Assembly (NCBI RefSeq): GCF_005281835.1
Contig: NZ_RZIS01000006.1
Coordinates: 62,001-126,000, forward strand
DNA length: 64,000 bases
DNA from: Vibrio profundi
GTDB lineage: Bacteria; Pseudomonadota; Gammaproteobacteria; Enterobacterales; Vibrionaceae
Direction of reading: 5' to 3'
Shown here: piece by piece, positions 43,954 to 55,441 of the stretch
Numbering within the stretch: position 1 is the first letter of the stretch
How the letters are laid out: every line of letters starts with the position of its first letter
Position numbers and translations under genes: made by a program
The notes under the pieces: model-generated
Databases searched by the model: none
What the model was told of the DNA's origin: nothing
What the model saw: only the letters and a program-made list of their open reading frames with translations

Positions 43954-46680
43954 TTAAGCAATTTTACCGTGACACTGCTTGTACTTTTTACCGCTACCAC
44001 ATGGGCAAGGTTCATTACGGCCAACTTTGCGCTCTTCGCGAACAACAGGTTGGTGACCAGCAGCCTCTTCATCTTCAGAAGCTAGCTGGTTTTCAGCATT
44101 AGCATGTTGCGCTTGTGCACGACGCGCTGCTTCTTCAGCTTGAGCTTGACGCTGAGCTTCCATACGCTCAACTTCTTCTTGCTGCTGAACACGAACTTTA
44201 GACAGTATTGTGATCACATCTGATTTCAGAGCATCAAGTAAACCTTCAAACAGTTCGAACGACTCACGTTTGTATTCCTGTTTCGGGTTCTTTTGCGCAT
44301 AGCCACGTAAGTGAATACCTTGGCGTAAGTGATCCATTGCCGCTAAGTGCTCTTTCCACAAAGTGTCGAGAGTTTGTAGCATCACTGATTTTTCGAAGTT
44401 ACGCAGAACTTGCTCACCAACCACTTCTTCTTTCTGTTTATAGACTTCAACAGACGTTTCTAAGATTTTCTCACGTAGTGCTTCTTCGTACAGCTTGTCG
44501 TCTTCGTCTAGCCATGCCTGAATTGGCATTTCTAGATCAAAGTCATTTTTCAAGCGCTCTTCCAGTCCTTGAATATCCCACATGTCTTCCAGAGATTGTG
44601 GCGGGATGTACTCGTCCAAAACAGAAGTGAAAACATCAGCGCGGTTTTGCTCAATCATATCGCTGATATCGTCAGCACTCATGAGCTCATCACGTAATTC
44701 GTAAACGACTTTACGTTGATCATTCGCTACGTCATCGTACTCAAGAAGCTGCTTACGGATATCGAAGTTACGACCTTCGACTTTGCGCTGAGCTTTTTCA
44801 ATAGAACGAGAAAGCATACGGCTTTCAATTGCTTCACCTTCATCCATACCACTTTGGATAAGACCAGCCATACGATCTGACGTAAAAATACGTAATAGCG
44901 AATCTTCCATTGATAAGTAGAAGCGAGATGAACCAGCATCACCTTGACGACCTGAACGACCACGTAACTGGTTATCGATACGGCGAGATTCATGACGCTC
45001 AGTACCAATAATGTGTAAACCGCCAGACTCTAGAACCTTATCATGAACCACTTTCCAATCAGCTTTGATCTTATCGATCTGCTCTTGAGTTGGGTTATCT
45101 AACTTGTCAACTTCAGCTTGCCAGCTACCACCAAGGACGATATCAGTACCACGACCAGCCATATTAGTCGCAATGGTCACCGCACCAGGAGTACCTGCTT
45201 GTGCAACGATCTCAGCTTCCATTTCGTGGAACTTTGCGTTCAAGACGTTGTGTTTGATCTTCGCTTTCTTCAGAGCATTAGAAAGTAGCTCGGATTTTTC
45301 AATCGATACCGTACCAACAAGGCTTGGTTGACCATTTGCCACACGCTCTTTGATATCTTCAATGATCGCGTTAAATTTATCAACTTCGGTACGGTACACC
45401 ACGTCTGGCATATCATTACGCACCATCGGGCGGTTCGTTGGAATAACAACCGTTTCTAAACCATAGATAGATTGAAATTCAAATGCTTCAGTATCAGCTG
45501 TACCCGTCATACCAGACAGTTTGTCGTATAAGCGGAAAAAGTTTTGGAAAGTAATCGAAGCTAACGTTTGGTTTTCGTTTTGAATCTTCACACCTTCTTT
45601 TGCTTCAACAGCTTGGTGTAGACCTTCAGACCAACGGCGACCTGGCATTGTACGGCCAGTGTGCTCATCAACGATAACTACTTCGCCTTCTTCAGTAACA
45701 ATGTAGTCAACGTCTTTTTCAAATAGAACATGTGCACGTAATGCTGCATTTACGTGATGTAAAAGGCTGATATTTGTTGGCGAGTAAAGCGTATCGCCTT
45801 CTTCCATCAAACCATTTTTCACCATCAACTCTTCAACAAATTCTTGACCAGTTTCTGTCAGATGAACCTGTTTAGATTTTTCATCCATGGTGTAGTGACC
45901 ATCACCACGGTATTCCTCTGAATCTTCTTTTTCTTGAAGTTCAAGGTGAGGAATCAAAGTATTAATACGAGTATATAGCTCAGAGCTGTCTTCCGCAGGG
46001 CCAGAAATAATCAGTGGAGTTCGAGCTTCATCGATTAAGATAGAATCCACTTCATCGACTACAGCGAAGAAGCGTGCACGTTGGACACGATCTTCAGCGC
46101 GGAAAGCCATATTGTCACGTAGGTAGTCAAAGCCAAATTCGTTATTTGTTCCGTACAGAATATCTGCTAGGTAAGCTTCTTTCTTTTCCGGTGGCGGCAT
46201 GTTTGGCACGTTAACGCCAACAGTCATGCCCAAAAATTCAAATAAAGGACGGTTAGTCTCAGCATCACGCTTCGCTAGGTAATCATTCACAGTAACAACG
46301 TGAACACCTTTACCAGGCAGTGCGTTTAAGTAAGCAGGAAGAGTCGCGGTTAAAGTTTTACCTTCACCGGTGCGCATTTCTGCGATTTGGCCAGCATTCA
46401 GTACCATGCCGCCAATTAATTGAACATCAAAGTGACGCATACCGTAGACACGCTTCGACGCTTCACGGACAGTAGCAAAAGCTTCTGGTAGTAGACTATC
46501 TAATTCTTCACCTTTTTCTAAGCGCTCACGGAACTCAACAGTTTTCGCTTTAAGCTCTTCATCAGAAAGAGCCTCAAAGGTTGGTTCGTAGTTATTTATT
46601 TCTTTTACAATTTTTCTAAGGCGGCGCAGTGTTCTGTCATTGCGACTGCCAATTACCTTTGTCAGCAGCTTAGTAATCAT
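43954..46680 (-). CDS. secA: Protein translocase ATPase SecA
   Basis: The 908-residue motor pushes preproteins through SecYEG. Walker A is [15 protein letters not shown] (about 102-116); [19 protein letters not shown] holds the DEAD-type Walker [15 protein letters not shown] and [18 protein letters not shown] are helicase motifs of the second nucleotide fold. The C-terminal zinc finger [18 protein letters not shown], which binds SecB, is complete. A Gln/Glu/Ala-rich linker precedes it. No secM-like gene precedes it in the 493-base upstream region, in contrast to E. coli. A 16-base palindrome lies just upstream of the start. Confidence 0.99.
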   Translation of the reverse strand: MITKLLTKVIGSRNDRTLRRLRKIVKEINNYEPTFEALSDEELKAKTVEFRERLEKGEELDSLLPEAFATVREASKRVYGMRHFDVQLIGGMVLNAGQIAEMRTGEGKTLTATLPAYLNALPGKGVHVVTVNDYLAKRDAETNRPLFEFLGMTVGVNVPNMPPPEKKEAYLADILYGTNNEFGFDYLRDNMAFRAEDRVQRARFFAVVDEVDSILIDEARTPLIISGPAEDSSELYTRINTLIPHLELQEKEDSEEYRGDGHYTMDEKSKQVHLTETGQEFVEELMVKNGLMEEGDTLYSPTNISLLHHVNAALRAHVLFEKDVDYIVTEEGEVVIVDEHTGRTMPGRRWSEGLHQAVEAKEGVKIQNENQTLASITFQNFFRLYDKLSGMTGTADTEAFEFQSIYGLETVVIPTNRPMVRNDMPDVVYRTEVDKFNAIIEDIKERVANGQPSLVGTVSIEKSELLSNALKKAKIKHNVLNAKFHEMEAEIVAQAGTPGAVTIATNMAGRGTDIVLGGSWQAEVDKLDNPTQEQIDKIKADWKVVHDKVLESGGLHIIGTERHESRRIDNQLRGRSGRQGDAGSSRFYLSMEDSLLRIFTSDRMAGLIQSGMDEGEAIESRMLSRSIEKAQRKVEGRNFDIRKQLLEYDDVANDQRKVVYELRDELMSADDISDMIEQNRADVFTSVLDEYIPPQSLEDMWDIQGLEERLKNDFDLEMPIQAWLDEDDKLYEEALREKILETSVEVYKQKEEVVGEQVLRNFEKSVMLQTLDTLWKEHLAAMDHLRQGIHLRGYAQKNPKQEYKRESFELFEGLLDALKSDVITILSKVRVQQQEEVERMEAQRQAQAEEAARRAQAQHANAENQLASEDEEAAGHQPVVREERKVGRNEPCPCGSGKKYKQCHGKIA

Positions 46681-47173
46681 TAGCTATGGATCTCTTCTTT
46701 ATCAGATCGCCTGCGATCTAGTTTTAATGCCGTCAGTCTCTACCTGTTTATTAACTATTATTTAGTTACGAACCAAGGATACTGAGATAAATCATATTAC
46801 TCAGATATTGTATTGGAGAGTAGAGTTTTCAAGGCTTAAGTGAAAAATATTGCCGTCTAGTGTAAGTAATTTTCAGTTAGACGACCATCTTGAAGGCCAT
46901 TTGTTTGATGTGCTTTGAACTTTTATGAGGGATTGGTGGTGGAATAAACAGGCGCAAGTATTTCTTAGCTCAAACTTAGATTGCGAAAACAAACAAGTAG
47001 GCGTCAATATACAGATAATTAACCTGCTCTAGTGCTAAGTAATATTAGCTTAGAAAGCGTTAGCGGTAATATTTTGCCGACCTCTGGACAAGGAGCTATC
47101 TTGTCGTTTTTACAGCTAAGTTTTAGACATAAAAAAACCAGGCCTAAGCCTGGTTTTCTAAATTCTATAATTC
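46681..47173. other. lpxC-secA intergenic region without secM
   Basis: 493 bases with no supported ORF on either strand. In the minus direction every ATG opens only a few codons. It holds the lpxC terminator (47131-47157), a GACAAG/CTTGTC hairpin (47087-47105) and a palindrome AGATCGC-CT-GCGATCT (46704-46719) 24 bases before secA. The place is that of secM in E. coli. Confidence 0.65.
47131..47157 (-). terminator. Terminator after lpxC
   Basis: AAAACCAGGC / GCCTGGTTTT stem with a 4-base loop followed by a T run on the minus strand. It closes the division cluster and separates it from secA. Confidence 0.93.
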
Positions 47174-48091
47174 TTACGCAAGAACCATTGCAGGGTCAGC
47201 AAATGCTACTGGAGAACCCGCTTCTTCTTCGAAGGTAGCCCATTCCCAAGCTTCTGCATCAGCCAAAACAGCGCGTAGTAACTGGTTATTCAATCCATGC
47301 CCTGATTTATACGCACGGAACTCACCGATAATCGCATGTCCACACATGTACAAGTCACCAATGGCATCTAGTACTTTATGAGTAACAAACTCATTATCAA
47401 AACGAAGACCTTCTTCATTAAGAATGCGGTATTCATCAAGAACGATAGCGTTATCGAAACTACCACCAAGAACTAAGTTCTGAGACTGAAGATACTCAAT
47501 ATCGCGCATGAAGCCGAAAGTACGTGCACGAGAAATCTCTTTAACAAAGCCTTGTGAAGAAAAATCAAACAACAGGCGTTGCTCATCAGCTTCAATAGCA
47601 GGGTGATTAAAGTCGATTTCAAAATCCATTCTGAAGCCATTAAATGGAACAAATTCTGCCCACTTATCACCATCTTCAAAGCGAACTGGCTTTTTAATTC
47701 GAATAAAACGCTTAGGAGTGTTTAGTGTTTCTACACCAGCTTGCTGTAGTAAGTATACGAATGGACTTGCGCTACCATCCATAATAGGGATTTCAGGAGC
47801 ATCCACTTCAACAATAATATTGTCGATACCCATACCCGCTAAAGCTGCGTTTAAGTGCTCGACTGTTGAGATACGTACACCTTCATCGTTCACTAACGCC
47901 GTACATAACATAGTGTCGCGAACTGATGCTGGATCAGCCGGAAAATCTACCGGAGGATTTACATCGGTTCTTCGGTAAACGATACCCGTGTTTGCCGCTG
48001 CAGGTCGAAGAGTAAGTGTGACTTTACGACCAGAGTGGAGACCCACACCGGTTGTTTTCACAATTTCTTTCAGAGTACGTTGTCTGATCAT
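47174..48091 (-). CDS. lpxC: UDP-3-O-acyl-N-acetylglucosamine deacetylase
   Basis: This 305-residue zinc enzyme catalyses the committed step of lipid A synthesis. [24 protein letters not shown] is the classic N-terminus. [15 protein letters not shown] carries the first zinc His, and [17 protein letters not shown] has the His-x3-Asp zinc pair; [10 protein letters not shown] holds the catalytic His. As in E. coli it closes the dcw cluster downstream of ftsZ. A hairpin lies in the 99-base gap to ftsZ, so separate control is possible. A terminator follows. Confidence 0.98.
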   Translation of the reverse strand: MIRQRTLKEIVKTTGVGLHSGRKVTLTLRPAAANTGIVYRRTDVNPPVDFPADPASVRDTMLCTALVNDEGVRISTVEHLNAALAGMGIDNIIVEVDAPEIPIMDGSASPFVYLLQQAGVETLNTPKRFIRIKKPVRFEDGDKWAEFVPFNGFRMDFEIDFNHPAIEADEQRLLFDFSSQGFVKEISRARTFGFMRDIEYLQSQNLVLGGSFDNAIVLDEYRILNEEGLRFDNEFVTHKVLDAIGDLYMCGHAIIGEFRAYKSGHGLNNQLLRAVLADAEAWEWATFEEEAGSPVAFADPAMVLA

Positions 48092-48122
48092 CTTCTTGCC
48101 TCTTGTCAGTGCTACAAATCAC

Positions 48123-48144
48123 GGTCAGCTTTTTGACTGACCGA
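48123..48144. other. Hairpin between ftsZ and lpxC
   Basis: CGGTCAG / CTGACCG stem (7 bp, 8-base loop) in the 99-base gap. No proper T run follows on the minus strand, so it is more likely an RNA-processing or partial stop site than a full terminator. Confidence 0.4.
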
Positions 48145-48190
48145 GAATTCTACCGTCTATTTTGAACAGTGTCAAATTAACGGTTATTTG

Positions 48191-49420
48191 TTAATCAGCC
48201 TGACGTCGTAAAAATGCAGGGATATCTAAATATCCACTTTCCTTTTCAGCTTTAGGAGCCGTGTTTTGGCTCGCATTTGCTGTCGAAGGTGCTGATGACG
48301 GTGTTGGCTGCGGTTTTACTTGAGGTTTAACCTCAGTTTTTTCCTGCAATGGCTGTGCCAGTTTCTCTTCAACTTTAGGTGCAGCTTGAGCTGATACCTG
48401 AGGTTGGGACACTGGTGCCACTTTAGCCTTTCCACCAGCAACTAAAGTAATGTCAGGCTTCTTCTCTGTCCCAATACCAGTTGCTACAACTGTTACACGG
48501 ATTTCATCCGTCATATCTGGGTCTAAAGAAGTACCAATAACTACCGTTGCATTGTCAGAAGCAAATGCTTTAACTGTATTACCAACCGTCTCAAACTCAT
48601 CTAAACGCATATCTAGACCAGCTGTGATGTTCACAAGAACGCCACGAGCTCCGGCTAGATCGATATCTTCTAGAAGTGGGCTTGAAATAGCTGTTTCAGC
48701 AGCTTCTTCTGCACGATCTTCACCTTTAGAGATACCGCTACCCATCATTGCATGACCCATTTCAGACATCACAGTGCGAACATCCGCAAAGTCGACGTTG
48801 ATCATGCCAGGGCGAGTAATCAATTCAGCAATACCTTGAACCGCATTTTTTAATACGTCATTCGCGCTAGCAAATGCTTCAAGTAAAGTTACGCCACGAC
48901 CAAGTACTTTAAGTAGTTTCTCATTCGGAATAGTGATTAGAGAATCTACATGCTTAGATAGCTCTTCAATACCTTGCTCAGCAAAAGCTAAACGTTTTTT
49001 CCCTTCGAAACTAAATGGCTTTGTTACCACAGCAACAGTTAGCACACCAAGCTCTTTCGCAACTTCAGCAATAACCGGAGCAGCACCTGTACCAGTACCA
49101 CCGCCCATACCAGCTGCGATAAATACCATATCGGCACCAGTTAGAACTTCTTTAATTCTTTCTTTATCTTCGAGAGCTGCATCACGGCCAACTTGTGGGT
49201 TAGCACCAGCGCCCAAACCTTTAGTGATGTCACCACCGATTTGAATAACGCTGCTCACGCTAGTTTTACGAAGTGCTTGAGCATCAGTGTTTACACTAAT
49301 GAATTCAACACCTTCAATAGACTCACGTACCATGTGCTCAACAGCGTTACCGCCGCCGCCACCAACTCCAACGACTTTGATTACTGCATCGTCAGACATT
49401 TCCATCATCGGTTCAAACAT
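48191..49420 (-). CDS. ftsZ: Cell division protein FtsZ
   Basis: The 409-residue tubulin-like GTPase forms the division ring. The N-terminal part [16 protein letters not shown] and the tubulin signature [21 protein letters not shown] (about 105-125) bind [20 protein letters not shown] lies before the T7-type synergy region. A Gln/Pro/Ala-rich linker (about 320-390) leads to the conserved tail [14 protein letters not shown], which binds FtsA and ZipA. It follows ftsA by 31 bases. Confidence 0.99.
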   Translation of the reverse strand: MFEPMMEMSDDAVIKVVGVGGGGGNAVEHMVRESIEGVEFISVNTDAQALRKTSVSSVIQIGGDITKGLGAGANPQVGRDAALEDKERIKEVLTGADMVFIAAGMGGGTGTGAAPVIAEVAKELGVLTVAVVTKPFSFEGKKRLAFAEQGIEELSKHVDSLITIPNEKLLKVLGRGVTLLEAFASANDVLKNAVQGIAELITRPGMINVDFADVRTVMSEMGHAMMGSGISKGEDRAEEAAETAISSPLLEDIDLAGARGVLVNITAGLDMRLDEFETVGNTVKAFASDNATVVIGTSLDPDMTDEIRVTVVATGIGTEKKPDITLVAGGKAKVAPVSQPQVSAQAAPKVEEKLAQPLQEKTEVKPQVKPQPTPSSAPSTANASQNTAPKAEKESGYLDIPAFLRRQAD

Positions 49421-49451
49421 GTGTTATCTCCGTTTTTTCCTGCAACTCAGG

Positions 49452-50717
49452 TTAAAACTCTTTTTGTATCCAATTACGCAATTTACCAAATAATCCTGAC
49501 ATCGATGAGCTGCGCTTTGGCTCGCTGTACTCACCTTCATCATTCATTTGGCTATCTCTTGCATAATGAAGTAAACCAACTGCCGTAGAATGATACGGCT
49601 CTTTCACGTATTCAGTTAAACCACTAACTTCTAATGGTTTACCGACTCTAACTTGATTGCGGAACACTCGTTCCGCACATTCTACCAATCCGTCTATTTG
49701 TGCCGCTCCACCAGTAAGAACAACACCCGCTGCCAAATGATGTTTGATGCCATCTTCTCGCAGCTTAACTTGTACGGTATCGATAGTTTGATTAACCAGT
49801 CCCATAAGTTCAGTGTAACGTGGTTCAATCACTTCTGACAAAGTTTGTCTTTGTAAACTGCGTGATGGGCGACCACCTACACTAGGAACGTTAACCGTAT
49901 CGTCTTTACTCACTAGCTCACTTAGAGCGCAACCATACTTAACTTTAATCTCTTCAGCATCACTAACAGGCGTGCCAAATGCGAAGGCGATGTCACTGGT
50001 TACTGCATTTCCTGCATAAGAAAATACTTCTGTGTGTCGCAATGCGCCGCCAGTCCAGATGGAAATATCCATTGTGCCAGCACCAATATCAACGACACAC
50101 ACTCCAAGCTCTCTTTCGTCTTCTGTGATGACCGCATTACTAGAAGCCAACCCAGAAAACACCAGATGATCGACGGTCAAACCACATCGCTCAACGGCTT
50201 TAATTATGTTTTTCGCCATATCACTATGACAAGAAATCAAGTGGACACTCACTTCCATTCGTACGCCTGATAAACCAAGTGGGTTCTTAATTCCCTCTTG
50301 ATAATCAATCGTGAACTCTTGTGGTATCACATGCAAAATTTTCTGCTCTTCACCAATTTTAATTGATTTAGCAGTATGGATAGCACGCTCCATGTCTTCT
50401 TGGGACACCTCTTCATCAGAGATAGTCCCCATACCTTTCTCAATGCGGCTAGCAATGTGCTTGCCCGACAATGAAATAAATACTCGGCTGATCTGACACT
50501 CGGCCATTAATTCAGCTTGGTCTATTGCGCGTTGAACCGATTTCACTACCGACTCTAAATCGTTCACACCGCCTTTATCCATACCTCGAGATGGGCTGCT
50601 ACCCGAACCGATAATATTGATCTGACCATCTGGCAGTACTTCTCCGACTAGAGCTGATATGGTTGCAGTGCCTATATCAAGACCAACAATAATGTTGTCA
50701 TCTGCGGTCTTAGTCAT
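49452..50717 (-). CDS. ftsA: Cell division protein FtsA
   Basis: The 421-residue actin-like protein ties FtsZ to the membrane. The actin phosphate-1 block is IIVGLDIGTATISALVGEV and the phosphate-2 block CVVDIGAGTMDISIW; VVLTGGAAQIDGLVE is the adenosine motif. The C-terminal amphipathic membrane-targeting helix is visible (SGLFGKLRNWIQKEF). Its start lies eight bases before the ftsQ stop. It forms with ftsQ and ftsZ a unit that has its own promoter in front of ftsQ. Confidence 0.99.
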   Translation of the reverse strand: MTKTADDNIIVGLDIGTATISALVGEVLPDGQINIIGSGSSPSRGMDKGGVNDLESVVKSVQRAIDQAELMAECQISRVFISLSGKHIASRIEKGMGTISDEEVSQEDMERAIHTAKSIKIGEEQKILHVIPQEFTIDYQEGIKNPLGLSGVRMEVSVHLISCHSDMAKNIIKAVERCGLTVDHLVFSGLASSNAVITEDERELGVCVVDIGAGTMDISIWTGGALRHTEVFSYAGNAVTSDIAFAFGTPVSDAEEIKVKYGCALSELVSKDDTVNVPSVGGRPSRSLQRQTLSEVIEPRYTELMGLVNQTIDTVQVKLREDGIKHHLAAGVVLTGGAAQIDGLVECAERVFRNQVRVGKPLEVSGLTEYVKEPYHSTAVGLLHYARDSQMNDEGEYSEPKRSSSMSGLFGKLRNWIQKEF

Positions 50718-51489
50718 CTGTATTCTCTTCTAACTCTTGTTCTGGAAACCAGCCTACGGCCGCTCCCGTGTCATACCGGAGGTCGATGTAGCTAACTTGA
50801 TTCGCTTTATCACCCAATTCGGTATAAAGCGAAATAAAGCGCTCAACACGCTCATCTAAAGATTCTTTACCTAACTCTAAACGAATCCCATTATCTAAAA
50901 TCATCTGCCATGCTCGGCGCTCATTTAGAACTAAAGATGTCACCGTTAGGCCTAATGAATTGAACATTGGACTGACTTTTCGCCACTGTTCAATCACACT
51001 TTGACTCGTTCCCTCAGGGCCATAAAGTTTGACTCTATCGCCTTGAAGAATGCCAATATCTCCGTTAAATACTTCGCCTTGCTCATTGAGTAGCATGTTG
51101 CCATTCCATATCGCAGACGCTTGATGCTCCGTTAAGAACACTTTAACTGTATCAGGCCATTGTTTACGAATAGAGACCTGGGATACCCATGGCAACCCCT
51201 CTAAGCTGTTTTGCAACGTATCGATATCCTGCGACATAAATGTGCCAATGTGGTCTAACTGACCAAATGCTTGTTGCACATCTTTAGCGGACACATAAGT
51301 GAGCTCACCTTGGAGTACAATTTTAGAAAGTGGAAGCCTTTGATCGTCCCACATCCAGCTTAGCGTGGTATAGAAGAGAAACCCAATAAAGAGCAGCACC
51401 ACTACAAAAAAAGAGCCGCCTACGGCATGCCTTTTTAATAATGGGTAACTGGATACTTGGCGGTATTCATTGAAAGTACTCTCTACCAA
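50710..51489 (-). CDS. ftsQ: Cell division protein FtsQ
   Basis: This 259-residue divisome protein has a short cytoplasmic part, one membrane segment (about 26-46), and a periplasmic POTRA-type domain (LPLSKIVLQGELTYVSAKDVQQAF, LPWVSQVSIRKQWPDTVKVFLTEHQASAIWN) followed by a beta domain. It links early and late division proteins through FtsB and FtsL. The only possible start in this frame is TTG at 51489; the ribosome site is not strong (GGCGGA close by), so the first residues are not sure. A 191-base gap separates it from murC, where many bacteria have ddlB. Confidence 0.94.
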   Translation of the reverse strand: MVESTFNEYRQVSSYPLLKRHAVGGSFFVVVLLFIGFLFYTTLSWMWDDQRLPLSKIVLQGELTYVSAKDVQQAFGQLDHIGTFMSQDIDTLQNSLEGLPWVSQVSIRKQWPDTVKVFLTEHQASAIWNGNMLLNEQGEVFNGDIGILQGDRVKLYGPEGTSQSVIEQWRKVSPMFNSLGLTVTSLVLNERRAWQMILDNGIRLELGKESLDERVERFISLYTELGDKANQVSYIDLRYDTGAAVGWFPEQELEENTDD

Positions 51490-51572
51490 AATCCGCCATC
51501 CCTGTCATTGGTTTGCAATTCTATTCCCTATTCATACTTAATAGAGGTAAAAGCACTTACTTTAACCTTTGG

Positions 51573-51600
51573 ATTATACTGAGCTAACACAAACTATCAA
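51573..51600 (-). promoter_or_regulatory. Promoter in front of ftsQAZ
   Basis: On the minus strand TTGATA (51595-51600), 16 bases, then TATAAT (51573-51578), a perfect -10 and five of six bases at -35. Predicted start near 51566, about 77 bases before ftsQ. It would give ftsQ-ftsA-ftsZ(-lpxC) expression apart from the long cluster transcript. Confidence 0.7.
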
Positions 51601-51680
51601 ACACTGATACATAGATTTTCAGACAATTCTAGGTCAATTACTAGAAGTGAGCAGTTAACCACAAACTGTTTGGCCTAAGT

Positions 51681-53141
51681 TTATGCGTTTTGCATTCTAT
51701 TAATATTTATCTCAAGAGCCGCTAACTGTTTCGCGACCTTACCCACATCACCAGCGCCTTGAGTTAAAACAAGATCTCCACCTTGAATAACGTTAGCCAA
51801 AACTGATGGTAAAGATTCAATGTCCGGGACAAAGATAGGGTCTAATCGACCACGACTACGAATCGTTCGACATAATGACCGGCCATCAGCGCCAGCAATT
51901 GGCTGCTCGCCTGCTGAATAAACATCAAGCAAAATCAATACGTCGACTTGCTCTAGTACATTCGCAAAATCATCATATAAATCACGTGTGCGACTATAGC
52001 GGTGAGGCTGGAAAATCATCACTAAACGCTTATCTTCCCAACCACTACGAGCGGCTTGAATCGTTACATCCACTTCTGTTGGGTGATGACCATAATCATC
52101 AACTAGCATCGCTTGGCCTTTACCAGTTTCAAATTCACCTAAGTGGTCAAATCGTCTACCCGTGCCTTGTGTGCCGGCCATTGCTTTTAAGATTGCCTCA
52201 TCACTCACATCATCTTCCGTTGCAACAGCAATTGCTGCAGAAGCATTGAGTGCATTATGACGACCAGGTATGTTCAAGGTGATATCAAGGTTTGCTTTGC
52301 CTTCACGAACAACTGTGAATTTACCTTGCTGACCTTCTTGACGGTAATTTTCAATACGAACATCTGCATCTTCAGAAAAACCATAAGTGATCACTTGGCG
52401 ACTCACTTTTGGAATCAACTCACGTACAACAGGATCGTCCACGCACATAATCGCCTGACCGTAAAATGGCAAATTATGAAGGAAGTCGATAAAGGTTTGC
52501 TTCAGTGTTTCAAAGTCACCGCCATAGGTATCCATATGATCAGCTTCAATGTTAGTGACTATGCTAACCATAGGCTGAAGGTGCAAAAACGAAGCATCAC
52601 TTTCGTCAGCTTCTGCGATAAGGATTCGGCTTGAGCCTAAGCGGGCATTTGTACCAACACTTTTCACTAAACCACCATTAACAAAAGTTGGATCAAGACC
52701 AGCTTCTGAATAGATTTGAGTGACTAACGCCGTGGTAGTGGTTTTACCGTGCGTACCAGCAACGGCAATACCATGTCGGAACCGCATCAGCTCTGCTAAC
52801 ATTTCTGCACGACGAACAATTGGAATACGCGCCTGACGGGCTGCGACAATCTCAGGGTTTTCTTCATTGATTGCCGTAGAAACCACCACTACACTCGCAT
52901 TTACAACATTGCTTTCTTGGTGGCCAATAAATACGGTAGCGCCCTTTTCAGTTAAACGTTCCGTCACTGGGTTTTGCGCTAAGTCAGAGCCCGTAATCTG
53001 ATAACCTTCATTTAGAAGGACTTCAGCAATACCACTCATTCCTGCACCACCAATACCAATAAAGTGGATAGACTTTACGCGGCGCATTTCTGGAACCATT
53101 GCTCTAATCTGAGCAAGGTCTTGAGTATGTTCAATCGTCAT
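51681..53141 (-). CDS. murC: UDP-N-acetylmuramate-L-alanine ligase
   Basis: The 486-residue Mur ligase adds L-alanine to UDP-MurNAc. The N-terminal Rossmann domain has [18 protein letters not shown]. The ATP loop is [14 protein letters not shown]. The central Mur signature is followed by [18 protein letters not shown], and the C-terminal domain has [15 protein letters not shown] and [12 protein letters not shown], which are specific for MurC. I take the ATG at 53141; the codon before it is TTG. It ends 13 bases before... the next gene in transcription order is ftsQ, after the ddlB-less gap, and murG precedes it by 13 bases. Confidence 0.98.
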   Translation of the reverse strand: MTIEHTQDLAQIRAMVPEMRRVKSIHFIGIGGAGMSGIAEVLLNEGYQITGSDLAQNPVTERLTEKGATVFIGHQESNVVNASVVVVSTAINEENPEIVAARQARIPIVRRAEMLAELMRFRHGIAVAGTHGKTTTTALVTQIYSEAGLDPTFVNGGLVKSVGTNARLGSSRILIAEADESDASFLHLQPMVSIVTNIEADHMDTYGGDFETLKQTFIDFLHNLPFYGQAIMCVDDPVVRELIPKVSRQVITYGFSEDADVRIENYRQEGQQGKFTVVREGKANLDITLNIPGRHNALNASAAIAVATEDDVSDEAILKAMAGTQGTGRRFDHLGEFETGKGQAMLVDDYGHHPTEVDVTIQAARSGWEDKRLVMIFQPHRYSRTRDLYDDFANVLEQVDVLILLDVYSAGEQPIAGADGRSLCRTIRSRGRLDPIFVPDIESLPSVLANVIQGGDLVLTQGAGDVGKVAKQLAALEININRMQNA

Positions 53142-53154
53142 CAATTCTTTCTCG

Positions 53155-54216
53155 TTATTTTACTAGGGCTTCAATCGCCTTAGCGACGGTCACATCAGCA
53201 TCAAGCTTAGCAGCCTGACGGGCATTCGTAGCCATCATTCGTAATTCTTTTCTGTCCAAGCGTGAAATCATTTCTGAAAGCTTTTCAACGGTTAACACTG
53301 GTTGTTCTAGCATCAATGCCGCACCACATTCAACCAAGTGATCAGCGTTCAGCGCTTGCTGTCTGTCTTTATGCATAAAGGGAACAAAAATAGCACCAAC
53401 ACCTGCCGCTGACACTTCCGACACCGTCAATGCACCAGAACGACAGACTAACAAATCAGCCCACTCATAAGCTTGTGCGACATCATCAATAAATTCACTA
53501 ACTTGCGCTTTATTCACACCTGCGGTTTGATAAGCCTTAGTAACGATATCTGCATTATTTTTGCCCGCTTGATGGAGCACTTCAAAGTTGCTTCCCAGCT
53601 GACTTAATACTTGCGGCATCGTATCGTTAAGTATCTTTGCACCTTGGCTGCCACCCATAACCAGGATCCGAATGTCACCAGTGCGCTCTTGCATTCGTTC
53701 GTTAGGCTCTGCTAAAGAAACGACACCTTCACGAACAGGGTTCCCCACCACTTCGGCATTAGGGAAAGCACCAGGAAAAGCTTGGAATACTTTCTTCGCT
53801 ATTTTAGATAACCACTGGTTAGTTAAACCCGCTACCGCATTTTGCTCGTGCAAAACAACAGGAATACCAGACAGCCATGCTGCAATTCCACCAGGACCAC
53901 TCACATAGCCCCCCATACCCAACACCACATCCGGCTGCCAAGCTTTGATATGTTGGCGAGCTTGCATGATTGCATTCACTATCTGAAATGGCGCTTTAAT
54001 TAACTTACTAAAACCCTGGCCTCGTAGGCCTTTTACTTTAATAAAATCTATTTCAATTCCGTGCTTGGGAACCAGTTCAGCTTCCATACGATCTGCCGTA
54101 CCCAGCCAACGGATCTCCCAACCTTGTTGTTGCAGCTTTTTGGCAACCGCCAACCCTGGAAATACGTGACCACCGGTACCACCAGCCATAACGAGGAGTT
54201 TTTTATTTTTTGTCAT
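53155..54216 (-). CDS. murG: UDP-N-acetylglucosamine transferase MurG
   Basis: The 353-residue GT28 glycosyltransferase converts lipid I to lipid II on the inner face of the membrane. The N-terminal loop [16 protein letters not shown] and the acceptor loop [11 protein letters not shown] are clear. The donor site has [12 protein letters not shown], then [25 protein letters not shown]. The ATG at 54216 ([13 protein letters not shown]) is better than an upstream GTG at 54231. It overlaps the ftsW stop by 14 bases, so the two are probably coupled. Confidence 0.98.
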   Translation of the reverse strand: MTKNKKLLVMAGGTGGHVFPGLAVAKKLQQQGWEIRWLGTADRMEAELVPKHGIEIDFIKVKGLRGQGFSKLIKAPFQIVNAIMQARQHIKAWQPDVVLGMGGYVSGPGGIAAWLSGIPVVLHEQNAVAGLTNQWLSKIAKKVFQAFPGAFPNAEVVGNPVREGVVSLAEPNERMQERTGDIRILVMGGSQGAKILNDTMPQVLSQLGSNFEVLHQAGKNNADIVTKAYQTAGVNKAQVSEFIDDVAQAYEWADLLVCRSGALTVSEVSAAGVGAIFVPFMHKDRQQALNADHLVECGAALMLEQPVLTVEKLSEMISRLDRKELRMMATNARQAAKLDADVTVAKAIEALVK

Positions 54217-55420
54217 TGGATTCTCGTGCACTAATCTGTTCTAAATCTTCCGAATGGTCAGTCTCGACAAGGCGACATTCATGATCAATTCTTAATAATA
54301 TGGATACGGCTGTTGCCATCACAATTAAGCTCGAACCACCGTAACTAATAAGTGGCAAAGTTAACCCTTTGGTTGGCACCAAGCCAGCAGCAGCCCCTAC
54401 ATTGACCAAGGTTTGGAAAGCAAACCATATCCCAATACCAAACGCCAAATAGCCACCAAACTGTTGGTCTTTATCAAACGCTCGCTTGCCAATAAAAACC
54501 GCTTTTAGCACCAAACTAAAGATCAGCATCAACACGAGCGTTACACCAATAAAGCCCAGCTCTTCTGCCAATACAGCGAATACAAAATCCGTATGGGCTT
54601 CCGGTAAATATTCTAATTTTTGAATCGAGTTACCTAACCCTTGGCCAAACCAATCACCACGGCCAAACGCCATCAAAGACTGGGTTAACTGATAGCCACT
54701 ACCAAAAGGATCATTCCACGGTTCCCAAAATGACGTCACCCTGCGAACCCGGTAAGGTTCTATTGCGATCAATCCGACTACCGCTGCAATACCAGCTACC
54801 ATTAGCGCGATAAACTGCGACAATTTAGCTCCAGCTATAAATAGCATGCCAAACAAAGTCACCAACATCACGACTACGGTACCTAAGTCGGGTTGTCCCA
54901 GAAGCAAAACTGCTAATGCGCTAAACACCATAATCGGTTTCATAAAGCCACCGAAGAAAGTCGCACGCACTTCTTTTTGCTTCCTGACTAAATAGCCAGA
55001 CATAAAAATAAACAATGAAAGCTTAGCGACTTCAGCAGGCTGCAAGTTAAACAGCCCTAAGGGAATCCAGCGAGATGCACCATTAACAGATTTACCGACA
55101 GCCAATACAATGATCAGCAATACAAACGACACTGCCAATAAGTAAGAACTGTATTGCAACCAACGCTTCATCGGGATTTGCAGAATTACACCTGACACGC
55201 CCAGAGCAAGGACTAAGAACATCGCGTGTCTGAACATAAAGTGGAATGGTTGGTCTGTTAAACGAGAGCTAATAGGGAAAGAAGCAGATGTAACCATGAC
55301 CAGCCCAGTCAGCATCAACCCCAACGCAATCCACACCAATTGACGATCAAATAATGCGTCTGGTGCGGAACGGCTGAACCAGCCTATAAGGTTTTGATTT
55401 ATCTGCCTAACTCTCTGCAA
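54203..55420 (-). CDS. ftsW: SEDS peptidoglycan polymerase FtsW
   Basis: The 405-residue SEDS-family membrane protein makes septal glycan strands with FtsI. About ten membrane segments are visible. [21 protein letters not shown] and [13 protein letters not shown] are the best family marks; the block [22 protein letters not shown] holds residues of the catalytic cavity. The start is TTG at 55420 with AAGG eight bases upstream; no ATG lies in a better place. It follows murD by 21 bases and overlaps murG. Confidence 0.97.
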   Translation of the reverse strand: MQRVRQINQNLIGWFSRSAPDALFDRQLVWIALGLMLTGLVMVTSASFPISSRLTDQPFHFMFRHAMFLVLALGVSGVILQIPMKRWLQYSSYLLAVSFVLLIIVLAVGKSVNGASRWIPLGLFNLQPAEVAKLSLFIFMSGYLVRKQKEVRATFFGGFMKPIMVFSALAVLLLGQPDLGTVVVMLVTLFGMLFIAGAKLSQFIALMVAGIAAVVGLIAIEPYRVRRVTSFWEPWNDPFGSGYQLTQSLMAFGRGDWFGQGLGNSIQKLEYLPEAHTDFVFAVLAEELGFIGVTLVLMLIFSLVLKAVFIGKRAFDKDQQFGGYLAFGIGIWFAFQTLVNVGAAAGLVPTKGLTLPLISYGGSSLIVMATAVSILLRIDHECRLVETDHSEDLEQISARESNDKK

Positions 55421-55441
55421 ACTCTTAGCCTTTCTAAAGCT

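Noticed and set aside
47032..47238. Plus-strand frame across the lpxC terminator
   Set aside because: It runs through the terminator and into the end of lpxC on the other strand; no start signals.
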